Shown piece by piece: positions 35,816 to 44,434 of a stretch of 64,000 nt of DNA. A model generated the notes under the pieces. The model saw only the letters and a list, made by a program, of their open reading frames with translations, made no database searches and had not been told where the DNA came from. A program made the translations under genes and the position numbers. The stretch is from Thermoflexus sp040289485. Lineage in GTDB: Bacteria; Chloroflexota; Anaerolineae; Thermoflexales; Thermoflexaceae. Numbering within the stretch: position 1 is the stretch's first letter; each line of letters starts with the position of its first letter. The stretch is from the NCBI RefSeq assembly GCF_040289485.1, contig NZ_PSLG01000004.1, positions 1-64,000 of the forward strand, given 5' to 3'.

Positions 35816-38800
35816 TCACGGCCATCGAAACGCCAACACTCGGTTTCCGCCGGCGTCGACCACCCAGACGGAGCCCTCCGGACCGACGGCGATCCCCTGT
35901 GGAAGCCCGAAGAACCCCGCGTCCTCGCCGTATTGCCCAAAACTCAGCAAGGGAATGCCCTCTTGGTTGAAGACAAGCACCCGGAAGCCAGTGGGATCTG
36001 TGACCAGGATCCGCCCCTGGAGATCCACCGCCACGTAAGGCTTGGTGGTCGGGGATTGATCCAGCCACCCCGCGATCGCCCAGGAGCGGATCGGCACACC
36101 GTCCCGGGAGACGATCTGGATGCGGCGGTTCCAGGTGTCGGCGACCACCAGGTCCCCCGAGGGCAACACGGCCAGCCCCACCGGCTCCTCGAACTGCCCG
36201 GGAGCGATCCCCGCCCCTCCCCAGGCGGCCACAAAGCGTCCCTCGCGGTCGAACACCTGGATCCGCTTGTTCCCGGTGTCCGCCACATACACACGATCCC
36301 TATGGACCACGACCTCCCGCGGTCCGAAGAACATGCCCGGTTGCTCCCGCGGGTCCGCCGCCACCCGATAGAACGCTCCCCAGGCACGGACGAAACGGCC
36401 GTCGGCGGTGAACTGCTGGATGCGATGGTTCCACAGATCGGCCACGTAAACCGAGCCGTCTGGCCCCACAGCGATCCCCCACGGCTCGTTGAACTGTCCG
36501 GCCCCCAAGGGCAGCGGGCCGGGGCCGTCGGGGTCGACGCAGCCGGGCTGCCCGTCCTCATAGAGGGCGCAGTAGGAACCCCACGCCCGCACGAAGCGTC
36601 CGTCGGGCGTGAACACCTGCACCCGATGGTTCCGCCCATCCGTGATGTAGAGGAAGCCGTCAGGCCCCACCGCAACGTCGTGGGGCTCCTGAAAGCGACC
36701 CGGCTCGGAGCCGGGGCCACTCAGGATCCGGACCGCCATCAAAGGCTGGTGAACGCGGGCATAGGGATCGACCTCCACTGGGGCCGTCGCCCGCTCCGGC
36801 CGCAGGGGCCACGCCTTCACCGTCAGGTCCTTCCGGATGAACAGTTTAAAATCGTGGGCCAGCGGCCACTGATCCACGCGATGGGTTTTGCCGGTGATCC
36901 TGTCGTAACGTGCATAGTCGCGGCTCCAGAAGATATCCCAGAGGGCCGCCCGCCGCTCCGGATCCGCCAGCCAGCGGATCAGGCGCTCCCAGGTCAGTTC
37001 CCGGTAGTCCTCCATGGGCCACCAGATCAGGTGGTATTGGTAGGCTTCATGGGTGGTCCGAAGGACGTTCTCCACCTTATGCCAGTTGGCGCTGCCCACG
37101 ATGACCACCGGCGATTCCAGGGCTTCCCGATTCGGGGTCTCGCCGAAATAACGCTGTGGCCAGTCCCGCAGATACCAACTGAACGGCCATGAAGCGTCGT
37201 TGTCGTAGGCCACCACCACCTGGTCCCGGCCTAGGATGCGGGCGAGGTCCTCGATCTGGCGCATGGCGATCTTGACCCCAGGCCCCCCGTGGGCATAGAC
37301 GCCGTGCTCGAGGGCCAAATCGTAATTGATGAAACTGAACCGCCAGGCCACGCGCACGGTGGCGAAGATCAGCGCGAGCAGGGCGACCACGCCCACGGAC
37401 TCCAGGAACCCGCCCAGGCCCAGGCGCGGCCACAGCCAACCCCAGACCCCCCCGATGACCCCCACAGCGATCAAGGCCGCTAGCGCCTGGTTAGCGGCCA
37501 CGAGGGACGGCAGGGACGCCCCCGCCAGGGCCTGGGGGACCGCCTCCCGCAACCCGAGGAGGGCAGCCCCAAAGGGAGGGACCAAGAGGGCGGCCCACCC
37601 GCCGCCGCTCCGCCACCATCGGGCCCAGTCCAGCGCCCCCAGGGTATCATTCAAGAAGGCCGCCGAGAGCAGGATCATAGGCGTCGTCAGGTGCACGGTG
37701 AGCCAGGGCATCTTTTCCCCGGCCAGGGTGTAGGCGGCCCACGAGAGAACGGTCCACGCACCCAGGAACCCCCGGAACGCCCAGCCCCAACGGTCCCCCA
37801 CCGGTGCGTCGGCGACCCAGCGCCCTAGATAGAAACCGATGGCCAGCAGGGAGAGGAGCAGCGGCATGAACTCATACATGGGCGCGATAACGAAATAGTA
37901 AAACAGCGGCTGGCTCCCCCGCTGCACGCACTGCTGAGCCAGCCAGTAGCCCAGCGAGCCGATGTAGCCAGTGGCCACCCCCGCCCCGTTGGTGAAGAAC
38001 GTGGTGAACAGCGGTAGGGAGATGCCGAAGAAGATCCCCATCAGGACCGGCCATCGTCCGGGATCCCACGCCATCCCGATGGCCGTGCTGAGGGCACCGA
38101 AGAGAAGGAACAAGAGGAGCACGCGGATCATCTCCTCGGTGAGCCCGCTGAAGGCGCCGCCCTCGAAGAGGGACATCGAGGCGAAAGGACGGCCAGCGAA
38201 CAACAGCCAGACCGGGTTGAGCCAGACCAGACCGGCGGCCGAGAGCATCCAGAGGCTCAGCCCCCCAATGACCACCATCAGATCGAAGGCCGGCTGCTCC
38301 CGCAACCGGTCGCGGCCCCAGCGGCCGACCAGGACCGCCGCCAGCAGCCCGATCCCGCCCAGGGCCGCCAGCCCACCTCCCAAGGCCAGCCAGCGCCCGC
38401 CGGTCGGGATGCCCTCCGGCCGGCAGACGAAGGCACCCGGGATGGCCTCGCGGCCGGATTCCAGGCCGATGAGCATCACCAAGCCCCCGGCCAGGAGCAG
38501 CCCGGTCCCCACCCCCAACCGGGTTCGGTCCTGCCGGGTGCAGCGCGGATCCCGCAACACGGCAGCAGCCCAGGCCCCGAAGAGCAAGAGCCCGAAAATG
38601 GCCAGATAGATGAAGGCGGCCTCCATCGTCGTGTAGAACAGGGCCACCATCGCCGCCAGGCCATATAGCCAGCGGGGCTCTCGTGTCTCCAGATAGGCGA
38701 AGAGCATCCAGACAGTGAGGACCGCCCACAGGGCCATCAGCCCCTCGTCCCGGATGTAACGGCTGTGGTAGAGGATCATCGGCGAGATGAGGAAGAAGAG

Positions 38801-39184
38801 GGCTGCCAGAAGGCTGCCCCAGCGCCCCAGCCAACGACGCAGGAAAATGGGCGTGAGAACCAAGAGGATCCCAGCCAGGGCCACCGGGAGCCGGCCGGTG
38901 AAATCGTCCGCCCCGAACAGGAGATAGGCCAGGGCGTCCAGGTGGAATTTCAGGGGGCCGTGCATCAAAGGAGTGTGTTGAAATCCCTTGCCCTGAGCCA
39001 GCAGCCACGCGTAATAGACGTGCAGGCTCTCGTCGTGGCTCATCACCCGCTCGCCCAACCGCCACAACCGGGTGAAGATCGCCGCGGCGAGCAGGAAGCC
39101 GTAGGCCCAGCGCTCGAAAGGGGAAAGACCGGCCAGCAGATCGCGCCAGCGGGATTGCAGGGAACGTTCCGGCGTCCTCACCAT
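35816..39184 (-). CDS. Agl23-type (TIGR03663-like) membrane protein with C-terminal six-blade NHL propeller
   Basis: A 1122-residue protein. The N-terminal half is a GT-C-like polytopic membrane protein of the flippase-associated Agl23 family, with the first-loop acidic motif MSHDESLHVYYAW and HGPLKFHLDALAYLLFG, then about a dozen helices. A soluble domain follows (ASWPFSWYLRDWPQRYFGE, VVIVGSANW). From about residue 780 six NHL-type repeats are seen (GRFQEPHDVAVGPDG, GQFNEPWGIAVGPDG, FFGPREVVVHRD, GQFEEPVGLAVLPSG, PYVAVDLQG, FFGLPQGIAVGPEG), predicting a six-bladed propeller. Archaeal Agl23 relatives are associated with protein N-glycosylation; the sugar substrate is unknown. Start ATG 39184 is used because AAGGAG precedes it and the promoter -10 lies at 39252, leaving a 60-nt leader. 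Confidence 0.82.
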   Translation of the reverse strand: MVRTPERSLQSRWRDLLAGLSPFERWAYGFLLAAAIFTRLWRLGERVMSHDESLHVYYAWLLAQGKGFQHTPLMHGPLKFHLDALAYLLFGADDFTGRLPVALAGILLVLTPIFLRRWLGRWGSLLAALFFLISPMILYHSRYIRDEGLMALWAVLTVWMLFAYLETREPRWLYGLAAMVALFYTTMEAAFIYLAIFGLLLFGAWAAAVLRDPRCTRQDRTRLGVGTGLLLAGGLVMLIGLESGREAIPGAFVCRPEGIPTGGRWLALGGGLAALGGIGLLAAVLVGRWGRDRLREQPAFDLMVVIGGLSLWMLSAAGLVWLNPVWLLFAGRPFASMSLFEGGAFSGLTEEMIRVLLLFLLFGALSTAIGMAWDPGRWPVLMGIFFGISLPLFTTFFTNGAGVATGYIGSLGYWLAQQCVQRGSQPLFYYFVIAPMYEFMPLLLSLLAIGFYLGRWVADAPVGDRWGWAFRGFLGAWTVLSWAAYTLAGEKMPWLTVHLTTPMILLSAAFLNDTLGALDWARWWRSGGGWAALLVPPFGAALLGLREAVPQALAGASLPSLVAANQALAALIAVGVIGGVWGWLWPRLGLGGFLESVGVVALLALIFATVRVAWRFSFINYDLALEHGVYAHGGPGVKIAMRQIEDLARILGRDQVVVAYDNDASWPFSWYLRDWPQRYFGETPNREALESPVVIVGSANWHKVENVLRTTHEAYQYHLIWWPMEDYRELTWERLIRWLADPERRAALWDIFWSRDYARYDRITGKTHRVDQWPLAHDFKLFIRKDLTVKAWPLRPERATAPVEVDPYARVHQPLMAVRILSGPGSEPGRFQEPHDVAVGPDGFLYITDGRNHRVQVFTPDGRFVRAWGSYCALYEDGQPGCVDPDGPGPLPLGAGQFNEPWGIAVGPDGSVYVADLWNHRIQQFTADGRFVRAWGAFYRVAADPREQPGMFFGPREVVVHRDRVYVADTGNKRIQVFDREGRFVAAWGGAGIAPGQFEEPVGLAVLPSGDLVVADTWNRRIQIVSRDGVPIRSWAIAGWLDQSPTTKPYVAVDLQGRILVTDPTGFRVLVFNQEGIPLLSFGQYGEDAGFFGLPQGIAVGPEGSVWVVDAGGNRVLAFRWP

Positions 39185-39251
39185 CCCCAGGGCTCCTTGG
39201 CCGCTGTGGTCCGCCCACCTACCGAAACTTTCCGTCGACAACCGGATGCGG

Positions 39252-39260
39252 ATTATAGCA
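39252..39260 (-). promoter_or_regulatory. extended -10 upstream of the Agl23-NHL gene
   Basis: The minus strand reads TGCTATAAT (extended -10, perfect core). It lies between the Agl23-NHL gene and the upstream membrane-protein gene, so the former may be transcribed separately. Confidence 0.5.
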
Positions 39261-39268
39261 CGCGGCTT

Positions 39269-40888
39269 TCATGGAACGGGAAGCCGCGCCCAGAGGACCG
39301 CCTCTGGGCGAGGGAGGCGCATCGGGTCGATCGGATCGATGCGGACGGAGAAGGGACGCCCAACCCAACGGTCCGGCTCCATGGGCAACGCCACTCCCGC
39401 CGGCGCGATCCAGAATTCCTTCTCTTCTTCCAGCGCAGCTGGCGGCGCCGCGACCACCCGAACCGAGAAGTCCCGGAGGGTCCATCGCCAAAAGATCGCC
39501 TCTGGCCCCTCGGTCACCACCCCGATCCGCAAGGCCCCCGGTATCTCTTTCCGGATCGCCGCTTGCTCCCGGAGGAAGGCCCGGAGCCCGGCGACCTCGG
39601 GAGCGGTCATCTCCGACCAGGAAAGCCCAGGCATCGGATCGACCCGCCGCACCACGGCCGTCATCGCCGCCCCCTGCGCCCCTGCCAGGACCAGGAGGAT
39701 GCCCACCAATCCCCCGGCGAGGGCAGGGCTCCGGATCCCTCCCTCGGAAAACCCCGTGGAAGAGAGACTCCCCATAAGCCAGATCACCATCCCCAGCAAT
39801 CCCAGCACTCCAGCCAGGAACAACCAGCGGGCCCCTTCCGGTCGGACATCCCACGTAGCCGCAGCGACCACGAGGATGGCCCCTACTCCGCTCATTCCTG
39901 CCGCCGCCGCCGCCACGCCTGGCCGGGCCCGAAAAGCCGGCGCCAGGGCCTCCCACAGCCCTTGAACCGCATGCCCCGCCAGCGCCACCCAGGGGACCAG
40001 AAGGACGGCGTGCTCGGTGAACGGCGCGCCCCAGCGGATCCCTCCCAGGACCAGCACCAGGAGCGCCCCGATGCCCAGGGTGGTCCCGGGGCGATCCCGG
40101 TTCCGGATGGCACGGATCCAGCCCGCTAGCCCCAGGAGGAAGATCCCGCCCTCGAAGCGGAGCAGGGCCTGGAGCACCAGCCAGCCGTGGAGCGCCGGCT
40201 CCGGTCGGAAGCCTCCCATCCAGGCGGTGAGCCCATCGATCGCCTCCCGCAGGCCGGACGGCCGCAGCCCCGCTCCGGTCGCCGCCAGCACGAAAACCGC
40301 CCCCGCCCGGGCCAGCGTCCTCCAGCGAGGAAGGGGCTCTCCTCGTCGGGCCAGCCCGAACAGTGGCAGCAGCCCCACGGCTCCGGTCCAGAAGGCCGGG
40401 CCGGCGGCCGCGCCGATCCCCAGGGCCAGAGCCAGTCCCCATTCTCGCCATGCGAGGGAGGTCATCCAGAGGGCGAGGACGGCGGCCCAGGCAGCGGCCG
40501 CCGCGCTCCCGCCGTCCAGAAACCGGGAGGCCGCGGCAGCGCTGGGAGAGAGGATCCAGAGGACGATCGCCCCGAGAGCCCCGGCGGTTCCCAAGGTCGG
40601 CCGCATCGCCCAGAGAGCAAGCGCCACCAGGGCGCCGGCCACCAGCGCCCCGGACCGCATCCATCCTTCATCGGGGCCGAAGATCCCGAAGACCAGGGTG
40701 TTCCAGACGGCCCCCAGAGGGCTTCCCCCCATCGGCAGCGGGCCGCCCTGCCAGGCGGCCCAAGCCTGGAGGACCTCCCAGGGGGCTGCCGGGCGCCGGT
40801 CCAGCCCCCAACCCCATCCCAAGAGAACGACCCCTATCAGACCGAGCAGGAACCAGATCCCCCCCTGAGGTGAGTGTTCCTCCTTCAT
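39269..40888 (-). CDS. multi-pass membrane protein, probable divergent Agl23-related
   Basis: A 539-residue protein with about ten hydrophobic segments (e.g. WFLLGLIGVVLLGWGW near the N-terminus) and a C-terminal soluble part of about 130 residues. The C-terminal segment EAIFWRWTLRDFSVRV...EFWIAP resembles the soluble segment of the neighbouring Agl23 protein (SWYLRDWPQRYFGE...VVIVG). The N-terminal acidic (HDE) motif of Agl23 is not seen, so it may be a non-catalytic paralogue. Its start overlaps the stop of the DUF2298 gene by 4 bp (ATGA), implying translational coupling. Confidence 0.6.
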   Translation of the reverse strand: MKEEHSPQGGIWFLLGLIGVVLLGWGWGLDRRPAAPWEVLQAWAAWQGGPLPMGGSPLGAVWNTLVFGIFGPDEGWMRSGALVAGALVALALWAMRPTLGTAGALGAIVLWILSPSAAAASRFLDGGSAAAAAWAAVLALWMTSLAWREWGLALALGIGAAAGPAFWTGAVGLLPLFGLARRGEPLPRWRTLARAGAVFVLAATGAGLRPSGLREAIDGLTAWMGGFRPEPALHGWLVLQALLRFEGGIFLLGLAGWIRAIRNRDRPGTTLGIGALLVLVLGGIRWGAPFTEHAVLLVPWVALAGHAVQGLWEALAPAFRARPGVAAAAAGMSGVGAILVVAAATWDVRPEGARWLFLAGVLGLLGMVIWLMGSLSSTGFSEGGIRSPALAGGLVGILLVLAGAQGAAMTAVVRRVDPMPGLSWSEMTAPEVAGLRAFLREQAAIRKEIPGALRIGVVTEGPEAIFWRWTLRDFSVRVVAAPPAALEEEKEFWIAPAGVALPMEPDRWVGRPFSVRIDPIDPMRLPRPEAVLWARLPVP

Positions 40889-43329
40889 CCGACCCGCCTC
40901 CGGTAGATCACCGTCTTCCCCTGGCGGAACACAGGCTCCAGCAACTGTTCGAACTTACGCAGGGCCTGAGGAGGGAAGTTCTGGCGCTCGGTGCGGCCCA
41001 CGATCACATACGCGATCTCATATTTTTCTAGGAGGGCGAGGGTTCGCTCCAGATCCGTGGACAGCCAGAGAACCTCGAGGTCCGGCTCGCGGGCGGCGAT
41101 CGGCGCGTAGGAGCCCCGCCACTGGTGCTCGTGGCCGGCCCAACCCAGAACTGTGGGCAGGCCCGTGTGGGCGGCGAAGCGGCCGAACTCCGGCTGGAAG
41201 GAGATCCCCCGCCAGCCAGGGGCCTCTAGGATGACCGGCGTCCCCTGCACCGTTTGGTTCAGCCACTCGATGGCCGCCAGGTCGTCCGGCGCCCACTCCC
41301 CCAAGTAGGCATAACCGTCCAGCGTGGGGGGGCGGGCGAAAAAATCGGCCTTGATCGGGATCATGAGCGCCGGGTAGAGGGCCGCCCAGGCGATCATCCC
41401 TGCAAACCCGAAGGCCAAGGCCGGCCGCGCGGCCCGGGCTTCCTCCCAGAGAACCCCCATCCCCCAGGCCAGGGCCACGCTCCAGAGCACCCAGGTCTGG
41501 AAATAAAACTTGAACACCGTGTTCATACGGGTGCCGAAGAAATCCCGCAGGAAGACGAACTCCACGGCCCAGGCCAGGGCCGCGCCGAAGACAATCAACA
41601 GCCCGACGAAGGATTCCACCCCTCCCCGCCCTTTCCCCCAGAGGCCAACGGCCCCCGCGCCGATCCCAGCCAGGACCATCGGCACCCACGGCCCGCTGGC
41701 GGGCAGGGCCCGCCCGCCGATCTCTACCGTCCCATCGATCAGGCGGCCCACCACCCACGGCTCCAAAGCGGACAGAGAGACCGGCGATCCGGGGAGTGCG
41801 ATTCCCAGCGTCAAGGCCAAACGGTAGAGGATCACCAAACCCAGCACCGGGGCCGCCCCCAGGGCCAGCGCCCCGACCAGCACCCGCCCTCCCCAGCGCG
41901 TCCATCCCAGCGTTCCCTCTCGGGCCCGGCGGAAGGCCTGATGCCCCACCCAGAGGAGGAGGCCGGCGAGATGGAGCCCGAACATCACCAGGAACTGAGG
42001 AAGGCGCGTGCCGTTATACAGGTTCGGCAGCAACCCCCCGGCCTGAGAGCGGAACCCCAGGTAGAAGGGCAAATACAAAAGGAAACCCGGGATCAGGACG
42101 CCGAGCCCGAGAGCCATCCCTTCCCGGATCCAGGCTTGAGGCGGGCGATCGGCGCTCCATGCGCCCAGCCCCCACGCCGCCCAAAGCAGGCCGGTATAGA
42201 TCGGGAAATCCCAGGTGTTCAGGAAAGCCAGCCCGCCCAAAACAACCGGCAACGCCCCCCACCACGGTCCGTTCTCTGCCAGTTGATCCCTCAGGCTTCG
42301 AGAGGCAGGGGCCGCGGAGGCGATGCGGAAGGCTGCCAGCGCCAGCGCTGCCGCTGTGAGGGCGAACGGAAGGGCCAGGACATGGGGGTGCAGGTCCCCC
42401 AGCAAGAAACTGAACTGAGGGAACTCATCGATCACCTCTTGGTGTTGGCCATCTGGCGTGTAATCCCGGATCACCCGGGAGGCCCGCCACCAGGCCCAGG
42501 GGCGATCCGCAGGCGGCCAGCACGCCGGCCACGGGCGCTGGGGCGGCGGCGTGTTCAATTCCGGGATGTCCAGCCATTCCCAGAACTTGGGATCCCGAAT
42601 CCAGCCGCAGGCATGGGCCAGATCCAGAAGGGCCTCGGCGTTGCCGGCCAGGCCGACCCAAAAGGCCCCCAGCAACGCCACCACCAGGGCCGTCCGCGGC
42701 TGCCCCGGCCGGTAGAGGCGCCACAAGTTCAGGGTCAAGCCGGCGGCCGCTGTCACGGTCATAGCGAACCATGCCGCGACCCCCAGGTTGAATGTCAGAC
42801 GGGTGGGGAGCCCGGAGAGCTCCGTGAGGAAACCCAGGAGCACATAGCCGAAGTAATAGTAACTGATGGCGAAGCCGGAGAGCCAGGGGTCATGAGGGGG
42901 GAAGCGATCCGCCCGGACCACCGCGTTGAGGAAGGCCAGTTCCATAGGTTTCTCGGTGTAGGTGATCTCCGGATTGTAGGCTCGGAAGGCTGCCCAGCCG
43001 GCGAAGGAGAGGGCGAACAGCACCTCGTAGAAAGCCACCAGGGAACGATGGGCCCGGAGCCATTCCCAGGGGGACTCCCCGCCCCGGTCGGCCAGCCACA
43101 GCCCCATCGCAGCGACCACCCCCCATGCGGCCAGGGCGCCGCCGGGCGAGACGGGGAGCCACCCCATGCTGCCGCCCCACCACCAAAGGAAGCCCAGCAA
43201 CAGCAGCCCCAAGGGACGGGCGCAGGCGAGGCCGCGGTCAGGGAGCCATCGGAACACCCCAAACACCAGAGGCCACGTCGAGAAGCCGATCGCCGCCAGC
43301 AGGAGCCACCAGAGGAAAACAGGGAACAT
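40885..43329 (-). CDS. DUF2298 (Chlor_Arch_YYY) membrane protein
   Basis: An 814-residue polytopic membrane protein. The family signature is seen: YTEKPMELAFLNAVVRAD, FPPHDPWLSGFAISYYYFGY (the YYY motif), and LLGDLHPHVLALPF, then many helices and a C-terminal soluble portion (ILEAPGWRGISFQPEFGRFAAHTGLPT, WAGHEHQWRG). The family was defined from Chloroflexi and archaea and resembles GT-C glycosyltransferases; function has not been established. It is translationally coupled to the following membrane protein and 2 kb from Agl23-NHL, in line with a shared envelope glycosylation role (inference). Confidence 0.85.
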   Translation of the reverse strand: MFPVFLWWLLLAAIGFSTWPLVFGVFRWLPDRGLACARPLGLLLLGFLWWWGGSMGWLPVSPGGALAAWGVVAAMGLWLADRGGESPWEWLRAHRSLVAFYEVLFALSFAGWAAFRAYNPEITYTEKPMELAFLNAVVRADRFPPHDPWLSGFAISYYYFGYVLLGFLTELSGLPTRLTFNLGVAAWFAMTVTAAAGLTLNLWRLYRPGQPRTALVVALLGAFWVGLAGNAEALLDLAHACGWIRDPKFWEWLDIPELNTPPPQRPWPACWPPADRPWAWWRASRVIRDYTPDGQHQEVIDEFPQFSFLLGDLHPHVLALPFALTAAALALAAFRIASAAPASRSLRDQLAENGPWWGALPVVLGGLAFLNTWDFPIYTGLLWAAWGLGAWSADRPPQAWIREGMALGLGVLIPGFLLYLPFYLGFRSQAGGLLPNLYNGTRLPQFLVMFGLHLAGLLLWVGHQAFRRAREGTLGWTRWGGRVLVGALALGAAPVLGLVILYRLALTLGIALPGSPVSLSALEPWVVGRLIDGTVEIGGRALPASGPWVPMVLAGIGAGAVGLWGKGRGGVESFVGLLIVFGAALAWAVEFVFLRDFFGTRMNTVFKFYFQTWVLWSVALAWGMGVLWEEARAARPALAFGFAGMIAWAALYPALMIPIKADFFARPPTLDGYAYLGEWAPDDLAAIEWLNQTVQGTPVILEAPGWRGISFQPEFGRFAAHTGLPTVLGWAGHEHQWRGSYAPIAAREPDLEVLWLSTDLERTLALLEKYEIAYVIVGRTERQNFPPQALRKFEQLLEPVFRQGKTVIYRRRVG

Positions 43330-43362
43330 GGCAGGCAGCCGGGCTCGGACGCAGGGGCCTCT

Positions 43363-44247
43363 TCATGCCGAAGACGGAGGTTCGGGGGCCACGTCCTCCG
43401 GATACGTGTAGACCTCCATGCCCATCTGCCGCGCCAGATCATGAGCCCGTGGCTCGATCATGGGGGAGATCAAGATGCGTCGAGCGACGGGGAGGCCGGT
43501 GCGGCGGGTGTAGAACTCGGCTTTCCGCTGGAAAACGGCCACATCGCCCCGGCTCACCGAAGAGCGGATCTCGATCAGGATGGCCCTCCCATCCCGGATC
43601 ACCACATCGATCTCCACCTGATCGGGGCGCCCGAAGACATAACCCTCGGTGTCCATGGCCAGGAAGCGCTCCACCTTCCAGCCCGCCTCCTGCAGGATGG
43701 CCGCCATCCCATCCCGGAAAGCCCCCTCGCTGTAGAGGCCCCAGCGGGCCCCGAGGGCCCCGATCGTCGCGCCCAGACGGCGGATCTCATGGGAATGCCG
43801 TTCTACTGCCGCCAGAAGCCGCTCATGAACCTGAGAGTGATAATCCACTCGAGCCCCCAGCGCCCGGATGGCCTCCGAATGCTCCTCCACCCGCGCCACC
43901 AGCGCCCGAATGGCCTCCGAATGCTCCTCCAAACGCCGCGAATGCTCCTCCACCCGCGCCATCAACGCCCGAATGGCCTCCGAGTGCTCCTCCAAACGCC
44001 GCGAATGCGCCTGGGTCACCTCGATCAGCCGCTGGATGGCCTCCCACATCCTGGCCGATTCCCGTTGATAGGCTTTCCATTGCTCCTCTGCCTCCCTCCG
44101 GAAAGCCCGCAACTCGGAGAGCACTTCCTCCCACGGGCGCAACACCTCCTCCACCACCTCTCGGAGGACGAGGCGCAGGGCAGGATCCTCCCGGAGCCAT
44201 TGCGGCAGGGCCTGGCGCACCTCCTCCTTCAGTTCCTCGAGAGCCAT
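43363..44247 (-). CDS. DUF3782-type coiled-coil protein with PD-(D/E)XK nuclease-like domain
   Basis: A 294-residue protein. Residues 1-70 are helical. About 75-165 is a long coiled coil made of near-identical heptads (RRLEEHSEAIRALMARVEEHS repeated, last unit shortened). The C-terminal 120 residues look like a restriction-endonuclease fold with acidic and E-x-[K/R] elements in QVEIDVVIRDGRAILIEIRSS. Start ATG 44247 follows GGAGGGGGG; an upstream in-frame start lacks support. Family members are common in Chloroflexota, cyanobacteria and archaea without known function. It lies 33 bp before the DUF2298 gene. Confidence 0.72.
   Translation of the reverse strand: MALEELKEEVRQALPQWLREDPALRLVLREVVEEVLRPWEEVLSELRAFRREAEEQWKAYQRESARMWEAIQRLIEVTQAHSRRLEEHSEAIRALMARVEEHSRRLEEHSEAIRALVARVEEHSEAIRALGARVDYHSQVHERLLAAVERHSHEIRRLGATIGALGARWGLYSEGAFRDGMAAILQEAGWKVERFLAMDTEGYVFGRPDQVEIDVVIRDGRAILIEIRSSVSRGDVAVFQRKAEFYTRRTGLPVARRILISPMIEPRAHDLARQMGMEVYTYPEDVAPEPPSSA
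43858..44010 (-). repeat. in-gene 63/42-bp tandem repeats encoding heptads
   Basis: Inside the coiled-coil gene, units of 63 bp and 42 bp (multiples of 21 bp) repeat with few changes, e.g. the element GCCTCCGAATGCTCCTCC on the plus strand occurs several times. Such arrays can gain or lose heptads by slippage without frameshift. Confidence 0.8.
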
Positions 44248-44340
44248 TCCCCCCTCCGGAAACAGGGTGCACGCTGAAGACGTCTTCGCTCTTTCCACCT
44301 CTCAGGTCATATTTTAATCCAATCCGATTGGAAGGATCCA

Positions 44341-44380
44341 GCAAAACAGCAAGGCCAGGACCGTGGGGAAGGTCCTGGCC
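44341..44380 (-). terminator. intrinsic terminator after the atpZ-B-E-FH operon
   Basis: A perfect 10-bp stem (GGCCAGGACC with GGTCCTGGCC, 44353-44362 and 44371-44380) with an 8-nt loop lies 55 bp after the atpFH stop and is followed on the minus strand by TTGCTGTTTTGC. The 44248-44434 interval contains no gene. Confidence 0.65.
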
Positions 44381-44434
44381 CTACCATCCTTAACCGGGTG
44401 ACCAGAGAGATGGTTCCGTCTGCCGTCTCCGGCT

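Noticed and set aside
43858..44010. Regular repeats that might suggest a CRISPR array
   Set aside because: The repeats are in frame inside a coiled-coil gene, with 21-bp periodicity and no unique spacers; no cas genes are in the window.
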